A DNA stretch of 64,000 bases, from the NCBI GenBank assembly GCA_009760855.2, contig WPIO01000011.1, forward strand, positions 3,584,501 to 3,648,500, read 5' to 3'. This DNA is from Cristatella mucedo. Its lineage: Eukaryota > Bryozoa > Phylactolaemata > Cristatellidae. The notes beneath the pieces were generated by a model, which was given only the letters and a program-made list of their open reading frames with translations, was not told where the DNA came from and did not search any database. Numbering within the stretch: position 1 is the stretch's first letter; the number at the start of each line of letters is the position of its first letter. Below are positions 33,770-46,078 of the stretch, piece by piece. The position numbers were made by a program, and so were the translations under genes.

Positions 33770-36085
33770 GTTATTAGTTAATTTAACAGCCTCATTTGTA
33801 AAGTGGCAGAAGAGCCTTGGCAGCCCACTGCAGGATTCCAGCCCACCATCCAGGTCGTGAAGAAGTAGCACCTTGCCTCATGGGCTATCATGGCGGCCCA
33901 TATATTACAAGTACCTTGCAAGGCTCCGGTACTTTGGGACAGGCTGCAGCATTTACCCCCCAGCCCAGCCCAGTTCGACCGCAGTGCAGTCGAGCAGAAG
34001 CCCCGATCGATTCATGCCCCCCCCCCCCCAGCAATCCGACGTCAAAAAATGGCCTGAAGCTGGAGGATTTTCGCTGTGCACAGCGGCACCATTACTAGCG
34101 GCGGCGCCATTCTCTGCTTGTTAGCCGATATCCCGACCGACGAGGGAACTGCAGTGACAAGCATGTGCCTGAGGGCAGCTGCTGAACCAATCTGGCTGCC
34201 TCGGGAAGTTGCACCTCTCGCACGGCGAGTGCGCTTTCTGTACACACACATCGGCTACGGCAGCAGGCTGCCGACCGTCTAGACGGCCCCCGACCGTTGG
34301 CGTGCATCCCGTGCTGCAGATGCAGCGAATCCTCCAGCCGAAACGCCTGGCTCTCCTCCGACAGCAGGGGGGGGCCACTCCGGGTCACCGGCCACAGTGG
34401 CTCAGCCAGAACCGCCTCGACGAGCTGAGCCTAGACTTGCCCGGACAGGCCTATCAGTCACGAGGGTGAGTCCGATGGAGCTCGGCACTCACTCGGCAGC
34501 TTGGAGAGGCCTGGAGCCCTGGGGCTCACCCCCATCGCCCCCGTTGGCAGCGAGGCCGGTCTCTGGTAGAGTTGCAGCCGACAGACATTTCACGCCAGCA
34601 CTTAGCCCAGGGCCGAGGTCCGAGTCAAGCGGCAGCGAAGGCGACAGCAGACGATCTTCATCGTTCACTGCTCTCACCGCTCGGAGGAAGGGGATTGGTG
34701 CGCCGAGGCTCTTCTGCCTGCTGCTGCTGCTGCAGCATGTAAACGAGGCTGCAGAGTCGTCAGGCCTACGGGTCATCGTCATACATCGTCGGGCCTACTG
34801 CAACTGCTTTTGCTTTCACTGGCCACCGCTTGCGAGCCTTTGCGCCGAGCCTTGATCAGGACCACCGTTTGGTGTTTGCAGCCCTCCAAGTCTGGCAAGG
34901 GCATGCAATTAGGGCCAATGTTGTTCGGCTCGAAATTCGAGGGGTGAAGGGCTCGGTGCTGGAGCCCAGCCGTGCTTAGGAGCTTAGGACTGCACCGCCG
35001 CCCGGTGGTGGCTACGCCAGGCACAGCCTTGCACCGCCTGGCAGGGCATGAGGACAGCTGAACTGTGGCCACGCCTCTTCCTCCGTGCAGTGCACACCAG
35101 GCTATCGATTCTCGAACAGCTGCTACGCTACTAGGTGCTCAGGCCTGCAGCCCCGGTATTGACACAGTCTCGTGTTTCGACACGAAAATGGTCAGAGCGG
35201 CAGCTTCCGAAATTGCAATCCAGAAGCCTCCAGACGGCTCAGCTCTGCAGACCCCACCACCCCCACTGCATGAGCCTGCAAGCAGGCCGGCTGGCCGTTA
35301 GCTAAACACGGGGCCGTGGGGTGGGTGTGGAGCCCATGCACTTAGCACTGCCCATGCACTGAGCGCTGCCTGCCGACAGCTCTGGCTGCCGGCCGGCAGT
35401 GCTGGCAGCATGAGACGGCCGCGAGCAACCGGCTTCGTTGGCTTCTGTACGACAATCAGATTTGCTCAGGCCTGGCACTGACCGAGCAAGAGCAAGCTCT
35501 CAGGCTGCACAGGCTACTGCTGCTTGCAGCTGCCTGGTCACCTGTAAGGTGCTAAGCTGGAGAGTTGCCAATGGGCACTCGGGAAGCTTAAGTGGTTTTC
35601 CTTCCAACTGGGCAGCCTAAGGGCTCCTCATTCTCATTCAACAAAGAGCAGCAGTGGAAGCTTTGAGCTGTCGTCGGCCAGGCTGCCAGACCGCACACAC
35701 GGCCACTGAATAGCCACCCAGCCAGACGCTAGGCTGATGGGGTGGGCCTCAGGCGATGTCTCGGACGAGCAGTGGCTCCAGAGAAGAATGGCCGCCAAGC
35801 GAGGGAGGCTGGCTGTTGTGTTCGTCAATGGAGCCGCGAGCTGCCACACCCACTTCGGCAGCGTTTGGCAAATGTCAGCAAAGCCTTGGAGGTTTCGAAT
35901 GTCACATCCGACCCCACAGCAGCAGCACGGCTGGCTGAGCCAGGGGACAATCTCCGGAAACGAGTGGAAAACAAGTAGCAGCTCAGCAAGGCAGAAAAGG
36001 GACACATCGGAGCTGTCAGCTGACGTCAGCAAATCGAGCATCCGACGCCAACCCTGCAGGCAGGCAGCAAGCCTGACATTCGTGT
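33770..36085. other. GC-rich region without recognisable genes
   Basis: Rich in CAG/CTG and CCNCC motifs with many overlapping frames on both strands. None shows a known domain, and codon choice does not single one out. A poly-C run lies near 34017. It could be CpG-rich promoter or UTR sequence, but I see no decisive signal. Confidence 0.35.
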
Positions 36086-36089
36086 TAAT

Positions 36090-36190
36090 AATACTGACGA
36101 TGTTTTCATAGCGCCATAAGAAGAGAAAGGTATCTCAACCCGGGCGCTTTACAGCACGCGGCAAGAGAAGCAATAACCATGAATAAATCA
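36090..36190 (-). mobile_element. LINE 3' tail remnant, third family
   Basis: ATAGCGCC...GGGCGCTTTACAGC hairpin followed by GGCAAGAGAAGCAATAACC, as at 42390-42440. No coding part is attached. Confidence 0.55.
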
Positions 36191-38213
36191 CGAGGACGTT
36201 ATCGTGCTTCGAAAGCAAGCAAAGTGCACGACGGGAAAAGCCTCGAGAGCGAGCTCTCTCCCTCGCGGGCGCGCGAAGCTTGCCAAAGGGCTGGCTAGCA
36301 TTTAGCAAACGGACACCTGCGAAACAAAGGCTGCCGGTTAGAATGAGGAAGTTAAGAGTGATATAGCAGCCGCGAGCCCGGGCTAGCCACGGCAGAAGGG
36401 CCTAGAGGCCAACTTTGTGGGGTGGGGGAACCCGAGCGACGCCAGAAGCCTCCTACTCGAGCATCCGCTAGGATCAGCTCGCCGTGCGGGCGCGGCCTGC
36501 TGGCTGTCTGCAGCAACCGGAAGCTCGGCCGGCTGGCGGCGGCAGCGGCGACTCCGGGTGTCTGCAGCTCATCGCGGGCGCCCAGCTCGCCCGTAGATTC
36601 GTGGGACCGAGGACTGGCCGTCTGACGGGACCGAGCCGCCGCCGCGGGCACGTGGGACTTAACCGGAAGCTCGGCTGGCCGCAGCGCCTCCGGCTCCGCC
36701 CGTGGTGAACTCACCCACTGAGCAACGACCGTCGGACGTTGACAGCCAGAAGCCCTAGCGACGTTAGGCAGCGATAGAGCGACGATAGCCGCAACTTATT
36801 TCTGTCTATCTCTCTTTATCTCAGTCTTTCCTCTGCTGCTACTGCAGAGGCGCCCGCATCGGCAGAGGGCAACACGCCCCAATGCCGAGATTCCTCTCGG
36901 GCGCCCCTCATTGGTCACTTGGACGCCCAGACCACGTGCCATGCAGACGAAACCAGGATGGCCAATCGCCGCGCTACGCTGCGACCAGTAGCTCTTCGAT
37001 AGCGAATTAGAAAATGCTTGTCGTCTTGCATTTGACAACGTTTCTGAATCGGTCTGCACAGCTGCCGGTACGAAAATGCAGGCGCAACATCGCCGCCACG
37101 CGGTTTCGACACAGCCGACGTCCGGCCAGACCGAGTAGCAGGATTTAACAGCCTAATTTGATCGGCGTGCCACTAGCCGGCGCCGCGAGACCATAACCCT
37201 GCCGTGCGAGCAGGTTCACTTACTGCCTGTCTACCGGCTTGTGTGGACGCTATGCACTAGTTCTCTCCTATCTCACCGTGCTACGGAACAGCCTACCCGA
37301 CGGCTACTACACCAGTATGTACCCACGCCCGCCTGTGCGTAATGCAGCTATCGTCACATCCCCAACGCGTACGTGGGGGGGCTACGCCACCGGTCGTTCG
37401 TCGAGCAGCCGCAGTTCGGGCGCTCGAGACTCCGAAAAAAAGAGCTATTTGCGGACCTTTTGGACTGGTCCTGTCGTTTCACAAATGGCACCGACGCCTG
37501 CAGCCGCGTTCCCGTCGACGCTTCGCTGGTCCGTTCATCGAAGCCCTCCATCGGCCGCCCTAGCTTACGGCGCAGGAGTCGTGGCCTGGCAGCGATGTGG
37601 CGAGCTCCGCCCCCCGCCCCCCCCCCAGCGCGCCCAGGCACCGGCCGGTAAAGCGTAGCGAGAGACCCTGAAACGGTGGCACCAGCTACACCAGCCAGAC
37701 TATGCTCGATAATCGTTAGCACGGCGAGCGCTGCGTGTGCGTTCTAGTTCTGACCGGACGTGAAAGCCGCACAAACGCACGTTTGCAGCAACCCCGCCGC
37801 CGCGCTCGTATGCCGGTCATTTTCCATCCGCTGCGCTGGCTGGCGGCTGCGTCGAGGCGTACATTCTCGCCGGTTAAGGTGGGCTGAGATAACGTTTATT
37901 TAGACAGCAGCAACCCGGCGAACCGTGCGAAGATGGAGGTCAGGCGACTGGGCATCTGGAAGAAGAGCGACATGCAAGAGATCGACCGCCAGATTTTTGA
38001 CCTCCAGTCGACGACAGCTCGACCTTAAAATTTGGACCGGTGGCTGGTGACCACGCTACTGGCCGCAGCAACAGAGCGCCGATCCGTCAAGCTCCAACAA
38101 GGCGCTCACTCGTGCGAGCGAGCGCTTCTCAGAGGCGGCGACGCAGCTCTACCGCACAGCAGCAGCGCGACTCGACACTAGCACGCTTCGCCTACAGCTC
38201 CGGCCATCTGAGC
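36191..38213. other. GC-rich, CpG-rich region, no gene recognised
   Basis: Contains poly-C and poly-G patches (near 37375 and 37610) and several frames of unlikely composition. No splice-supported coding exon was found. Confidence 0.35.
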
Positions 38214-38220
38214 GAATGCA

Positions 38221-39070
38221 GGACATTTCCGCCCCCCCCCCCCCCGACATTTCCCTCCTGATGGACCCTAGGACATTTCCCGGGACATTTCCCCCCCCCC
38301 GTTGGACGTTTCCCCCTATGTTGACGAATGTATGACTAAGAACACAGATATGTATGTGCATGATCAAATGAAGTTCACGCTCTAAAAATCGACTCAGTAT
38401 CATTGTACGTTTAGTTAATTCCATATGAAATATTCACTGGTTGGCATTGTACTATACAGTCCATTTGAGTAGTCTAATCACAAAAAATTGTACTTTTATG
38501 TTTTGCTCAAGGAACTATTGATCAGCTTGTTGAAGCTCTTCAGTGGGATGAAGCACTGGCGACAACGGCGGCGACAGCACAGGAGGCCCGGGGGAACAGC
38601 CGCTGGTCAGGAGAGTGAAGAGCTCGACACAGCAGCAGTTGCAGTCGCGACTATCGCCACTCTATGTTGCCCGCCGTGACAACAAGGAAACTGCAGTGGG
38701 GCTGCTCGAAGGACTATGCCGTATTATTAGATTCTAAACTGTCACAACACTGAATAAAAAACATAGACATCTATTTGAAATTAATTTCTGTCTGCTTTGA
38801 CTTGATGGCTATATAATAACAAATACTACACGTTGCAAGACAGTTTATATTACATTTATAATGACTGTAATGTAGGAATATGTTATATATTATATACTAT
38901 AGTAAAATCTTTACAAGATATTTAAACAAGACAGTTTATATCATGGCATTTCTATACGAGAGGGTAGAAAATGCCCTAGCCCAGGGGGGAAACGTCCTAC
39001 CCCAGGGGGAGGGAATGACGGGGGGGGGGAATGTCCGGAGGAAATTTCCGTTGGGGAGGGGAATGTCCGT
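38221..39070. mobile_element. Segment bounded by inverted GGACATTTCC arrays
   Basis: The left end carries five units: GGACATTTCC at 38221, CGACATTTCC near 38245, then 38271 and 38283, and GGACGTTTCC at 38304, separated by C-runs. The right end carries the same units inverted (GGAAACGTCC near 38988, GGAATGTCC near 39029 and 39060, and a diverged one near 39041) separated by G-runs. Between them is AT-richer DNA with a short open frame (about 38512-38628; TIDQLVEALQWDEALATTA) and an AATAAA at 38753. The plan suggests a foldback-type DNA transposon with a possible terminal exon, but no family is recognised. Confidence 0.45.
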
Positions 39071-39142
39071 CCAACATCTTAGCGATAGGAAGCGGCGGCG
39101 GCCGGACCTGGCCTGTCGCTACCTAGCGAATCGCGGTGTATA

Positions 39143-39216
<74 letters not shown>
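39143..39216. repeat. (CCG)n trinucleotide repeat, about 25 units
   Basis: Uninterrupted CCG/GCC followed by GCTGCTGCC. A 167-residue Ala-rich frame crosses it (38880-39383) but is translation of the repeat and its GC-rich flank. Confidence 0.97.
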
Positions 39217-39217
<1 letters not shown>

Positions 39218-39624
39218 TGCTGCCCGTGCGGTTCGTCACGCCCGGGAAGGGGAGCGGCCAGCCAAGGCAGCTTTGGTCATAGCAGGTCTAAGCAGAGCGC
39301 CGAGCCGCGTGCGTCTTTGCGGCTCTCTTACCTTATTGAGACGTGGCGCTCGTTTCACTTCTGGACGATGGCTTTTGAATTAGGGGACGCAGCTTCACAC
39401 GGCCGTGCATCCGGCCGGCGCCACGAAGGCGATCGATAGGCGCAGACTCGCACAATAATAAGCAACGTCCCATCAAAGAAAGCGGCGCCGCGCTAGCTAC
39501 GCAATGCTTGCGCCAAATAACAAAAGTGAGCTCGTGCGTTGGAATTGGGCCGGGCGCGTTTAACGCCCGGCACCCCAGTTAGAATTGCGCAGACTGCGAA
39601 TCGGATAAAGTCGCGTTAACGCTA

Positions 39625-39690
39625 ACAATAATAAAATAACAATAATAATAATAATACATTTGATAAAATAGCAATATATTTGATTCGCTG
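39625..39690 (-). mobile_element. Short LINE tail stub
   Basis: AATAATAATAATACATTTGA followed by TAAAATAGC, the beginning (on the minus strand, the 3' end) of a family A tail that is lost after a few dozen bases. Confidence 0.5.
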
Positions 39691-39837
39691 CTTACGAAAC
39701 CTCCTCGGCTGAGCTAAAGGACTGGAAAAGCGAGAGGCCACCATTGCCTGAGAGTGTCTAGACAATTTCACGAGTTTTTCACTCAGCTCCCTATTCTAAA
39801 CGCGGAATTAAAAAGTCGGGAGCCTTTAGCGAAGCCG

Positions 39838-39861
39838 CTCGCTCGCTCGCTCGCTCGCCTT
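39838..39861. repeat. (CTCG)n short tandem repeat
   Basis: About five to six CGCT units. Confidence 0.9.
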
Positions 39862-41645
39862 TCCTTAATTCCGGACAAGCTGTTGACAGGAAGCGCGGGT
39901 GGGAATTTCGCCTCTGACGGAGATTCGATATGTCATCCTGCTTCGCCAACGTTCGGGGCGCGGGCGCAAAGTGGCCGCTCTTCCCCTCTCCCGCCTTCCG
40001 CCACGCCTTTCCAGGTGTTGGACTCGCCAAAGAGATGCGAGCGAATGGCTCTCGCGCACAACGACGGGCCACGTCCCGGCGGTTCACTCTCAAAAGACGC
40101 ACGCCAACAGGTCCCGGCGATGACCTGGCAATGCGGGACGTTACGGGACCCGAGAGCGAGGCGCAAGTCGCGGCGCACTGTCGTCTGCAGTCAGGAAACC
40201 GCTGCCCGAAAGCCGGCGAAGCCGTCTTGGCGTGGACGGCCGGTTGGATGGCGTTAGCTATCCTGACCGCAAAACTCGTGACGTGGATTTCATTTTCCGA
40301 GGAGGCTCGAGTTTAAATACTTACTCGCGTCGTCGTCTGGTCAGCTGTGAAAGCTGGACTGACAGTTCTCTTACCTCTGCACTCCACTCCACTCTTCTAG
40401 TTCTGTAATCGCACGGTGCAAGTGACGATCCAATGCAACGAGTGCGGTCCTGTCGACTGTACACCTTTGTCCACGCCACACACTCCAGCGTTGTTTACCT
40501 TGCCATCTGCGAGACACATACTCCAGCTCTCTAACCTTTCGTTCACGATGCGTGCGGTCGTAGCGCTGCTCAGATCCAGCCCACCTAGTACGCGCCGCTA
40601 GTACCTTAACTGAAGAGATATCATCAAAGGCACTGTGTCACAGAAGGAGCCTGCGCCACTTCAATCGAGATGGGTGTTGGCTATCGAGTACAAGGTCGCG
40701 TTATTGCAGCATACTTTAAAGACTTTGACCCAAAGCAGCAGGTTTGCCAATTTTCAGATCGCAGATAAAGCCGACAACGAAAATTATTGTTATTGACATT
40801 TCGTCGATTTCGTTCCACATTATTCCTTGATAGAGAAAATTGTGTCCTTAGCAGTCACGGACCTAGAAAATTCTACAAATTGTATAACGAGCAGCCAACA
40901 TAATTCAATGCTTCCCCAAATAAGGACTCCGCGACAACTGCCTCTCCCCGAAGTAGTTGGGTTGCCACGTGTCTCTGGCAAGCCTAGAATGTCGTACCTC
41001 AACTTCATGCCCGACCACCCCTCCCCGCTCACCCGCCCAGCCACTAAATCAGAACTCAAAATCACCTCGCTTTGCAAACGCGCTGTCAGTTGATAGCTGC
41101 TGAGGAAGGCTGGGTGAATAACTGAAGAATAAACAAGCATTTATTCCAGCTCGAAGGGCCTCAGGTAAGGAGACGCTCGTGCTCCGGCGAAGTGTTCGCG
41201 AGCAGCATCACAAGAGGTGAGTGGTCTCCATTTCACTGGGAATCTGCGGGACAACAATCTTTTCGAAGTCCTTGCGGGCGGCACATGTCCATTGGTAAAA
41301 ACAACCCCTGCCCTTGCAACTTTTGTGCACCTGTTTCGTTGCGTCTTTTTCGTGTTCTCGAGCAATTCACCACATAGGGAATTTCCTTTCTCGATTTATA
41401 AGTGACGAGGGGGCAGGCTAGTCCTGTAACGACGTGATCTAGATCACTACTTAAGGTGACAATTCTATTTGGGTCACGGAGCGTTTGTGATTCCGATCAA
41501 GCACTAAAAACTAAGACCTGAAAACGAATGATGCCGGGGCTGGGTTGAATTTTTCACAAGTAATTGCTTTAGAAGTCATAAAGCCATGGACTTGAGCAGC
41601 CAGCGTTTGTTCAGATATCTGCATAAGCAGGCTTGCTTTCGCCAT
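39862..41645. other. No recognised gene
   Basis: Several overlapping frames (39754-40316) lie in GC-rich sequence without family motifs. On the minus strand a frame at 41141-41365 ends one codon before AATAAATG, which could be a polyadenylation signal, but no family or splice site supports it. Confidence 0.3.
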
Positions 41646-41649
41646 TTAT

Positions 41650-41740
41650 TTCCAATAGATTCAATGAGTGCCTAGAAAGAGATTGATTTATCTGAGGGCG
41701 CTTTAGCAAATGCACTGTTATTATCTTTATTAATGAAATT
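41650..41740 (+). mobile_element. LINE or SINE 3' tail stub
   Basis: GAGTGCCTAGAAAGAGATTG, TTTATCTGAGGGCGCTTTAG, then a GTTATTATC tail: the family A hairpin without upstream LINE sequence. Confidence 0.7.
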
Positions 41741-42245
41741 CAGAAATAGCTCAGTGAATGGCGTGCATTGGGCAGTGCATTGTTATCCAAAGGCCATGAA
41801 AGCCAGGTGCTTTGTCCTTAATAAACAAAGTATAGAAACTTTCGTCCAGTCAAACAATCTCTCCAAGTGAGATCGCACTCATTTAATTGGAAAAGACTAG
41901 ATTATGCCGTTAGGAGCTGCGAGAAGAACACTATTACTCGCTGCTGCTGCTGCTGCACGAATCTTACAGTACGCCCGCCATTGACCGTTTGTATGGGATA
42001 AAGGATGCAGCTCCCCTCCTTCCCATCCATCGCAGAGCTTCAGTTCTCCTCCTCGAGTAAGAATGCCTTCCGCCGCCTCTGCCATTAGTCGGCATGTAGC
42101 AAGGTCAGGTCACGCTTCAGCCCCCCCCCCTGAGTTTCTATTACGCCCCACGCGCACACTTGTACGAGTAGCTGCAGCGGACGAGGCGGTCAATTAATTC
42201 GTTGAACAAACCTGTGGCACGACTGAGGTGGTAATACTACCAAGA

Positions 42246-42375
42246 ATATGTAAAGTTGAGAAAAAAGCTCATCCGTCGTGTTTTCTATTAAATCAACATT
42301 AAATTTATTATATCACTACTTGATCAAATAATTGTTAAAAATCACGGCACACTATTATTTTCCTCAACATTATAT
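42246..42375. mobile_element. MITE candidate, copy 2
   Basis: About 130 bp starting TATGTAAAGTTGAGAAAAAA and ending TTTTCCTCAACATTATA, with inner arms CCGTCGTGTTTTC and AAAAATCACGGC. The termini match 18833-18951. A LINE tail follows immediately at 42380. Confidence 0.65.
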
Positions 42376-42379
42376 TTTG

Positions 42380-43260
42380 CATATCGCCCTAAAAGGTTTG
42401 AATCTCTAGTCAGGGGCACTACTGCAAGTTGCAAGAGAAGCAGTGACCTAGAGTTGATGACCAGCAAGTTATCATGCTAAGATAAGCATGCCAAATTGCC
42501 TAAGTAAGACGCTCAGGAAAAGAAACATGCAAAAACACGCAAGAAGGCACTCGCGAGCTGGTTATTGTGAACCCTGGTTAGAAATATGCAGTGCATAATG
42601 CATAAATAGGCAATCCTAGCTCACGGAAAAAGTCAAGTTCACTGTGGTGCTATACAAAACATATAGCTATTAACCTTAGTCACGACTTGCACACTATATG
42701 AATACAAAAGCATGCAGAGCACAATTCACTCGGACGGGGTGGCGCTAAGGCAGTGAGATACTGGTGGCTTTGTTGCTTCGTTTTGAAAGTCGTCAAATTA
42801 GGAGATGGCGCAAAGCTGGTCAGTAGTGAGTTCCAAGCTAGGCAACATAGAATTGAGGCAGGATCTCCTTTGGATTTGAAGTTAATTAGCTTCATACTCA
42901 ACCGACTAGATTCAGAAGAGCGCCTGGTGCGACAAAAGGCCTGATGTGAAACTAATTCAGATGAGGTTTGAGTTGTACATTCGATCAATTAGGGAATTTG
43001 TTCTTCCATTCAAGCACTAATCCCAGAAATATATGCTGAAAGAGAGCCGGGAGAGTTTGAAATGTTGGAAGGCAGTTACGGCTGCCTGGCATACGCATAA
43101 CAATCAAAGTCTAGATCGCGCATGGCGATTACGTTGGCAACAAATAGACAATAAATTGTGAAAAGAAGTGGATTTAAAATGAATCCCTGGGGCACGTCAT
43201 ATTTCAGTTGCTCACTGGATGACCGTTCTCATCTACCCGCTGAATTATCCCAATGAGATA
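42380..43260 (-). mobile_element. Diverged LINE (third family), 3' part
   Basis: Tail hairpin near 42383-42420, GCAAGAGAAGCAGTGACC, then a minus-strand frame (42680-42988) with LAWNSLLTSFAPSPNLTTFK near 42790-42850, homologous to the conserved LINE C-terminus, and RT-like remains to about 43240 (counterpart of the PQGS motif near 43190). Confidence 0.6.
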
Positions 43261-43261
43261 A

Positions 43262-43720
43262 CAATAATAAAAATAACAATAAATATACAACTAATATAGC
43301 ACCCTTAGAGAGCTCAATATATTTCAATCTCTTTCTAGGCACTTGTCATCTGCTGAAAAGGAAGCGCGATCGAATGGTTTGTGTCAGCATGCTCAACGAC
43401 ACAAAGCATATTATGGTGAGAGATGACATGCACAGGATCAGCATGCAAATGTGGTTAGTGGCTGCCTGCACAGTGTCGGCACGCATAAGCACGTAAGGGA
43501 CGACTTGAATGGACCCACAACATGCTGTTAGATAGGAACTAAACCAGTCTAGCACAATGCCTACTATTCTTATGTGAACAGAGGCACTCAGATCAGTGAC
43601 ATCAGTGACATCAGAAGCTGCCGAGAGATCCTGCAGTACCTACAGAGAAACGTTACCGTAGCCAGGCTTCCTGTGCTAGTATGTATACACTAACACTAGT
43701 GCTGACAATATGAAGTGATT
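43262..43720 (-). mobile_element. LINE family A-like 3' fragment
   Basis: (ATT)-rich tail, hairpin near 43300-43340, then GATGACATGCACAGGATCAG and GGTTAGTGGCTGCCTGCACA of the 3' end, to AACATGCTGTTAGATAGG. Beyond 43540 RT-like sequence follows, so an internal deletion has removed the C-terminal coding part. Confidence 0.75.
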
Positions 43721-43959
43721 TTCTCTAAAAACTTTACACTACATCGGATTTATCGGTTATTAAAATCCAGTCAGGTTAGTGAGCATAGCAGCAAGTCAAT
43801 GGAATTTCACTAAACCACAAAGGCCGCTAGACATGGCACTACCATAATCCGGTCAAGTATTAATTGAAGATGTGAGCATGTTTTGATTGTGTATCTGCGA
43901 TTGCATTAGTAGCTAATACAAGCAATAACTTGACTTCAATTTGAATGGAATTTTAGGGC

Positions 43960-45590
43960 CAAAACATTGTTGCGAAGCAGCTGATTGAACATATTAAAAA
44001 AATGAAATGTAAGAAACATTTCAATCAGGGTTCAAAAGGCAGCACTCCACTGAAACTGCTCTCCTCCGTGTTAACAATGACATTCTACGTGGCAACGACG
44101 ACGGGAATGTCACTGCCCTAGCTCTTCTAGATTTTTCAGTTGCCTTCGACACCATTGACCGCGATGTTCTACTTGAACGATTGAGAACAACGATCGGACT
44201 GGCAGACGAGGCACTGGCGTGGTTTAAATCGTACTTGTCTGATCGTGTTCAATCCGTGTCGTGTGGGGGTCATTTCTTAAACACGAGACGGCTCACCTGT
44301 GGAGTTCCTCAAGGGTCCGTACTTGGTCCCTTGCTGTTCTCCATTTATACACAACCTCTGGGAAAAGTGATTAAGGCCCATGGAATAAGAAATTAATTTT
44401 ATGCTGGCGATACGTAGCTGTATTTGTCATTCAAACCGTCGGAATCTGCTGCAGCAACTGAGAAACTGAATGCTTGCCTTGCCGACATTCGATCCTGGAT
44501 GTCGGAAAACTTCTTGAAACTAAATGACGATAAAACCGAACTGCTGCTCATAGGACACCCTAAGCGTGTGGCTGGATTAGAAGGCTTTGCTCTTCTAATA
44601 GGTGATGCTGTTGTGCGACCATCACCACGTGCTCAAAATTTAGGTGTCGTTTTCGACAGCTGCCTCAATTTTAAAAGCTCCATTCGGAAGACTGCTTCTA
44701 CAGCTAGCCATCACGTCCGATCCCTATAAAAAATTAGGAGCTGTCTTCCAAGGTGGCTTGCAAAAAAATTATCTAGGTCCTTAGTTCTGTCTCGGCTTGA
44801 TTACTGTAATTCCTTTTTGGCAGGACTACCAAAGTAAGCAACTAGGCCACTGCAGCGGACTATGAATATGGCTGCAAGGCTGGTCTTCAAGTCCCAGCGG
44901 TTTGAGCACGTGTCTCCTTTGCTGAAAGAGCTAGGATGGTTGCCGGTTGGGCAAAGGATACAGAGCAAAGTTCTTATGCTGACCCACAAGGCAGGCCACG
45001 GCTTGGCTCCTTCGTACCTAGCTGAACTGCTGCACCAGTTTCAGCCTCTTCGCGCCCTCAAGTCCTGTATGGACAATAAATTAGCTGTTCCGTTCCTCCG
45101 TTTAATAACCGTTGGTGACAAAAGCTTTAGCTCTGCAGGTCCTAGGCTGTGGAACTCACTTTCAAAACTCTTACGCAACGGCAACTACTCTCCTGCTGCC
45201 GACTATGGCTCATACTTTTCAGCGGTCCTGAGCTGCTACTTCCATGTTACTCACTACCTCAACTGCCCTCCTGACTCTGCTATGCTTCCTTCCCACCTTC
45301 TCTTTTTTACGTGACACGAAGTCTGTTGGCTACCGACTGCGTAGCGAAAGCCGCTTAGGCTGTGAGTGTGCTATACAAAACTCTCCTGCGTAACACCCAC
45401 ATAATAATGATAATAATAATAATAATTCACTTTATAAAGCGCCCTCAGAGAACTTAATCTCTCTCTAGGCGCTTTACATTTGCTGTAAAGTGAAATGCAA
45501 TTGAAAGGCTTTATGGCTTTGTGGTGTTACACACGGAGAAACATTACATTAGGGCCTACAATAATTCATGTGCATCAGTCGATAGACAGT
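43960..45590 (+). mobile_element. LINE family B, longest copy
   Basis: RT domain: FDTIDRDVLLERLR (about 44146), GVPQGSVLGPLLFSIYTQPL (about 44300-44360), a damaged catalytic block (FYAGDT then a stop, near 44398-44416), FLKLNDDKTELLLIGHPKRV (about 44512-44571), then the C-terminal domain in the frame 44862-45314 (LGWLPVGQRIQSKV, GLAPSYLAELLHQ, SAGPRLWNSLS). The 3' end carries AACACCCACAT and, after an inserted family A stub, CTTTATGGCTTTGTGG and ACATTACATTA. Stops at about 44394, 44416 and 44729 make it dead. Similar in plan to family A but clearly separate in sequence and tail type. Confidence 0.88.
45411..45506 (-). mobile_element. Family A 3' stub nested in family B tail
   Basis: (ATT)n tail, hairpin GCGCCCTCAGAG...CTCTAGGCGC and CATTTGCTG, then return to family B (GGCTTTATGGCTTTGTGG). 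In uninterrupted copies CACCCACAT is followed directly by the CTTTATG segment. Confidence 0.88.
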
Positions 45591-46078
45591 CAGTTATTAT
45601 TTTTCGTCTGCTTTCTTAAGATACTCATAATATTTCTAGCTATTTAACGCCTGCGTGTAGTCAATGCCTATCCTGGCGACGGCGTACTTTGCGCTTGGCA
45701 AGACTGGCAAGTCCGTCTCGAACGTCTGCAGTGTCATTTTTTTAGCATTCTACCAGCGAGGAGGAATACGATTGATAATTGAGAACAAGTGGCGAGAAAG
45801 ATACTTGTGAGAACATCTTCAGTATCAGGGCTGCAGAGGTTTAGTGAGAAGGGTATATATACTGCAAAGACAGAGAGACACATTCGCACATATTGGGATG
45901 TGCCCAAATTGTTGATTTCAAGATTATAGAGTGAGCAACCGCTTGAGAGAATCGGGTCGAGTTTTTAAAATTAATTTTTAAATCTCGCAGTGTGAATAAG
46001 GGAACATTTCCAGAAGATAGGATCAAAGTGAGTTGAAAAATCTGAAGCAAATTGATTTTTGGTCAGTAGGGATTATAG

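Noticed and set aside
38880-39383. 167-residue Ala-rich frame
   Set aside because: It is produced by the (CCG)n repeat and its GC-rich flanks; no domain or splice support.
41141-41365. Minus-strand frame ending next to AATAAA
   Set aside because: A polyadenylation-like hexamer alone is weak evidence; no homologous motif or acceptor.
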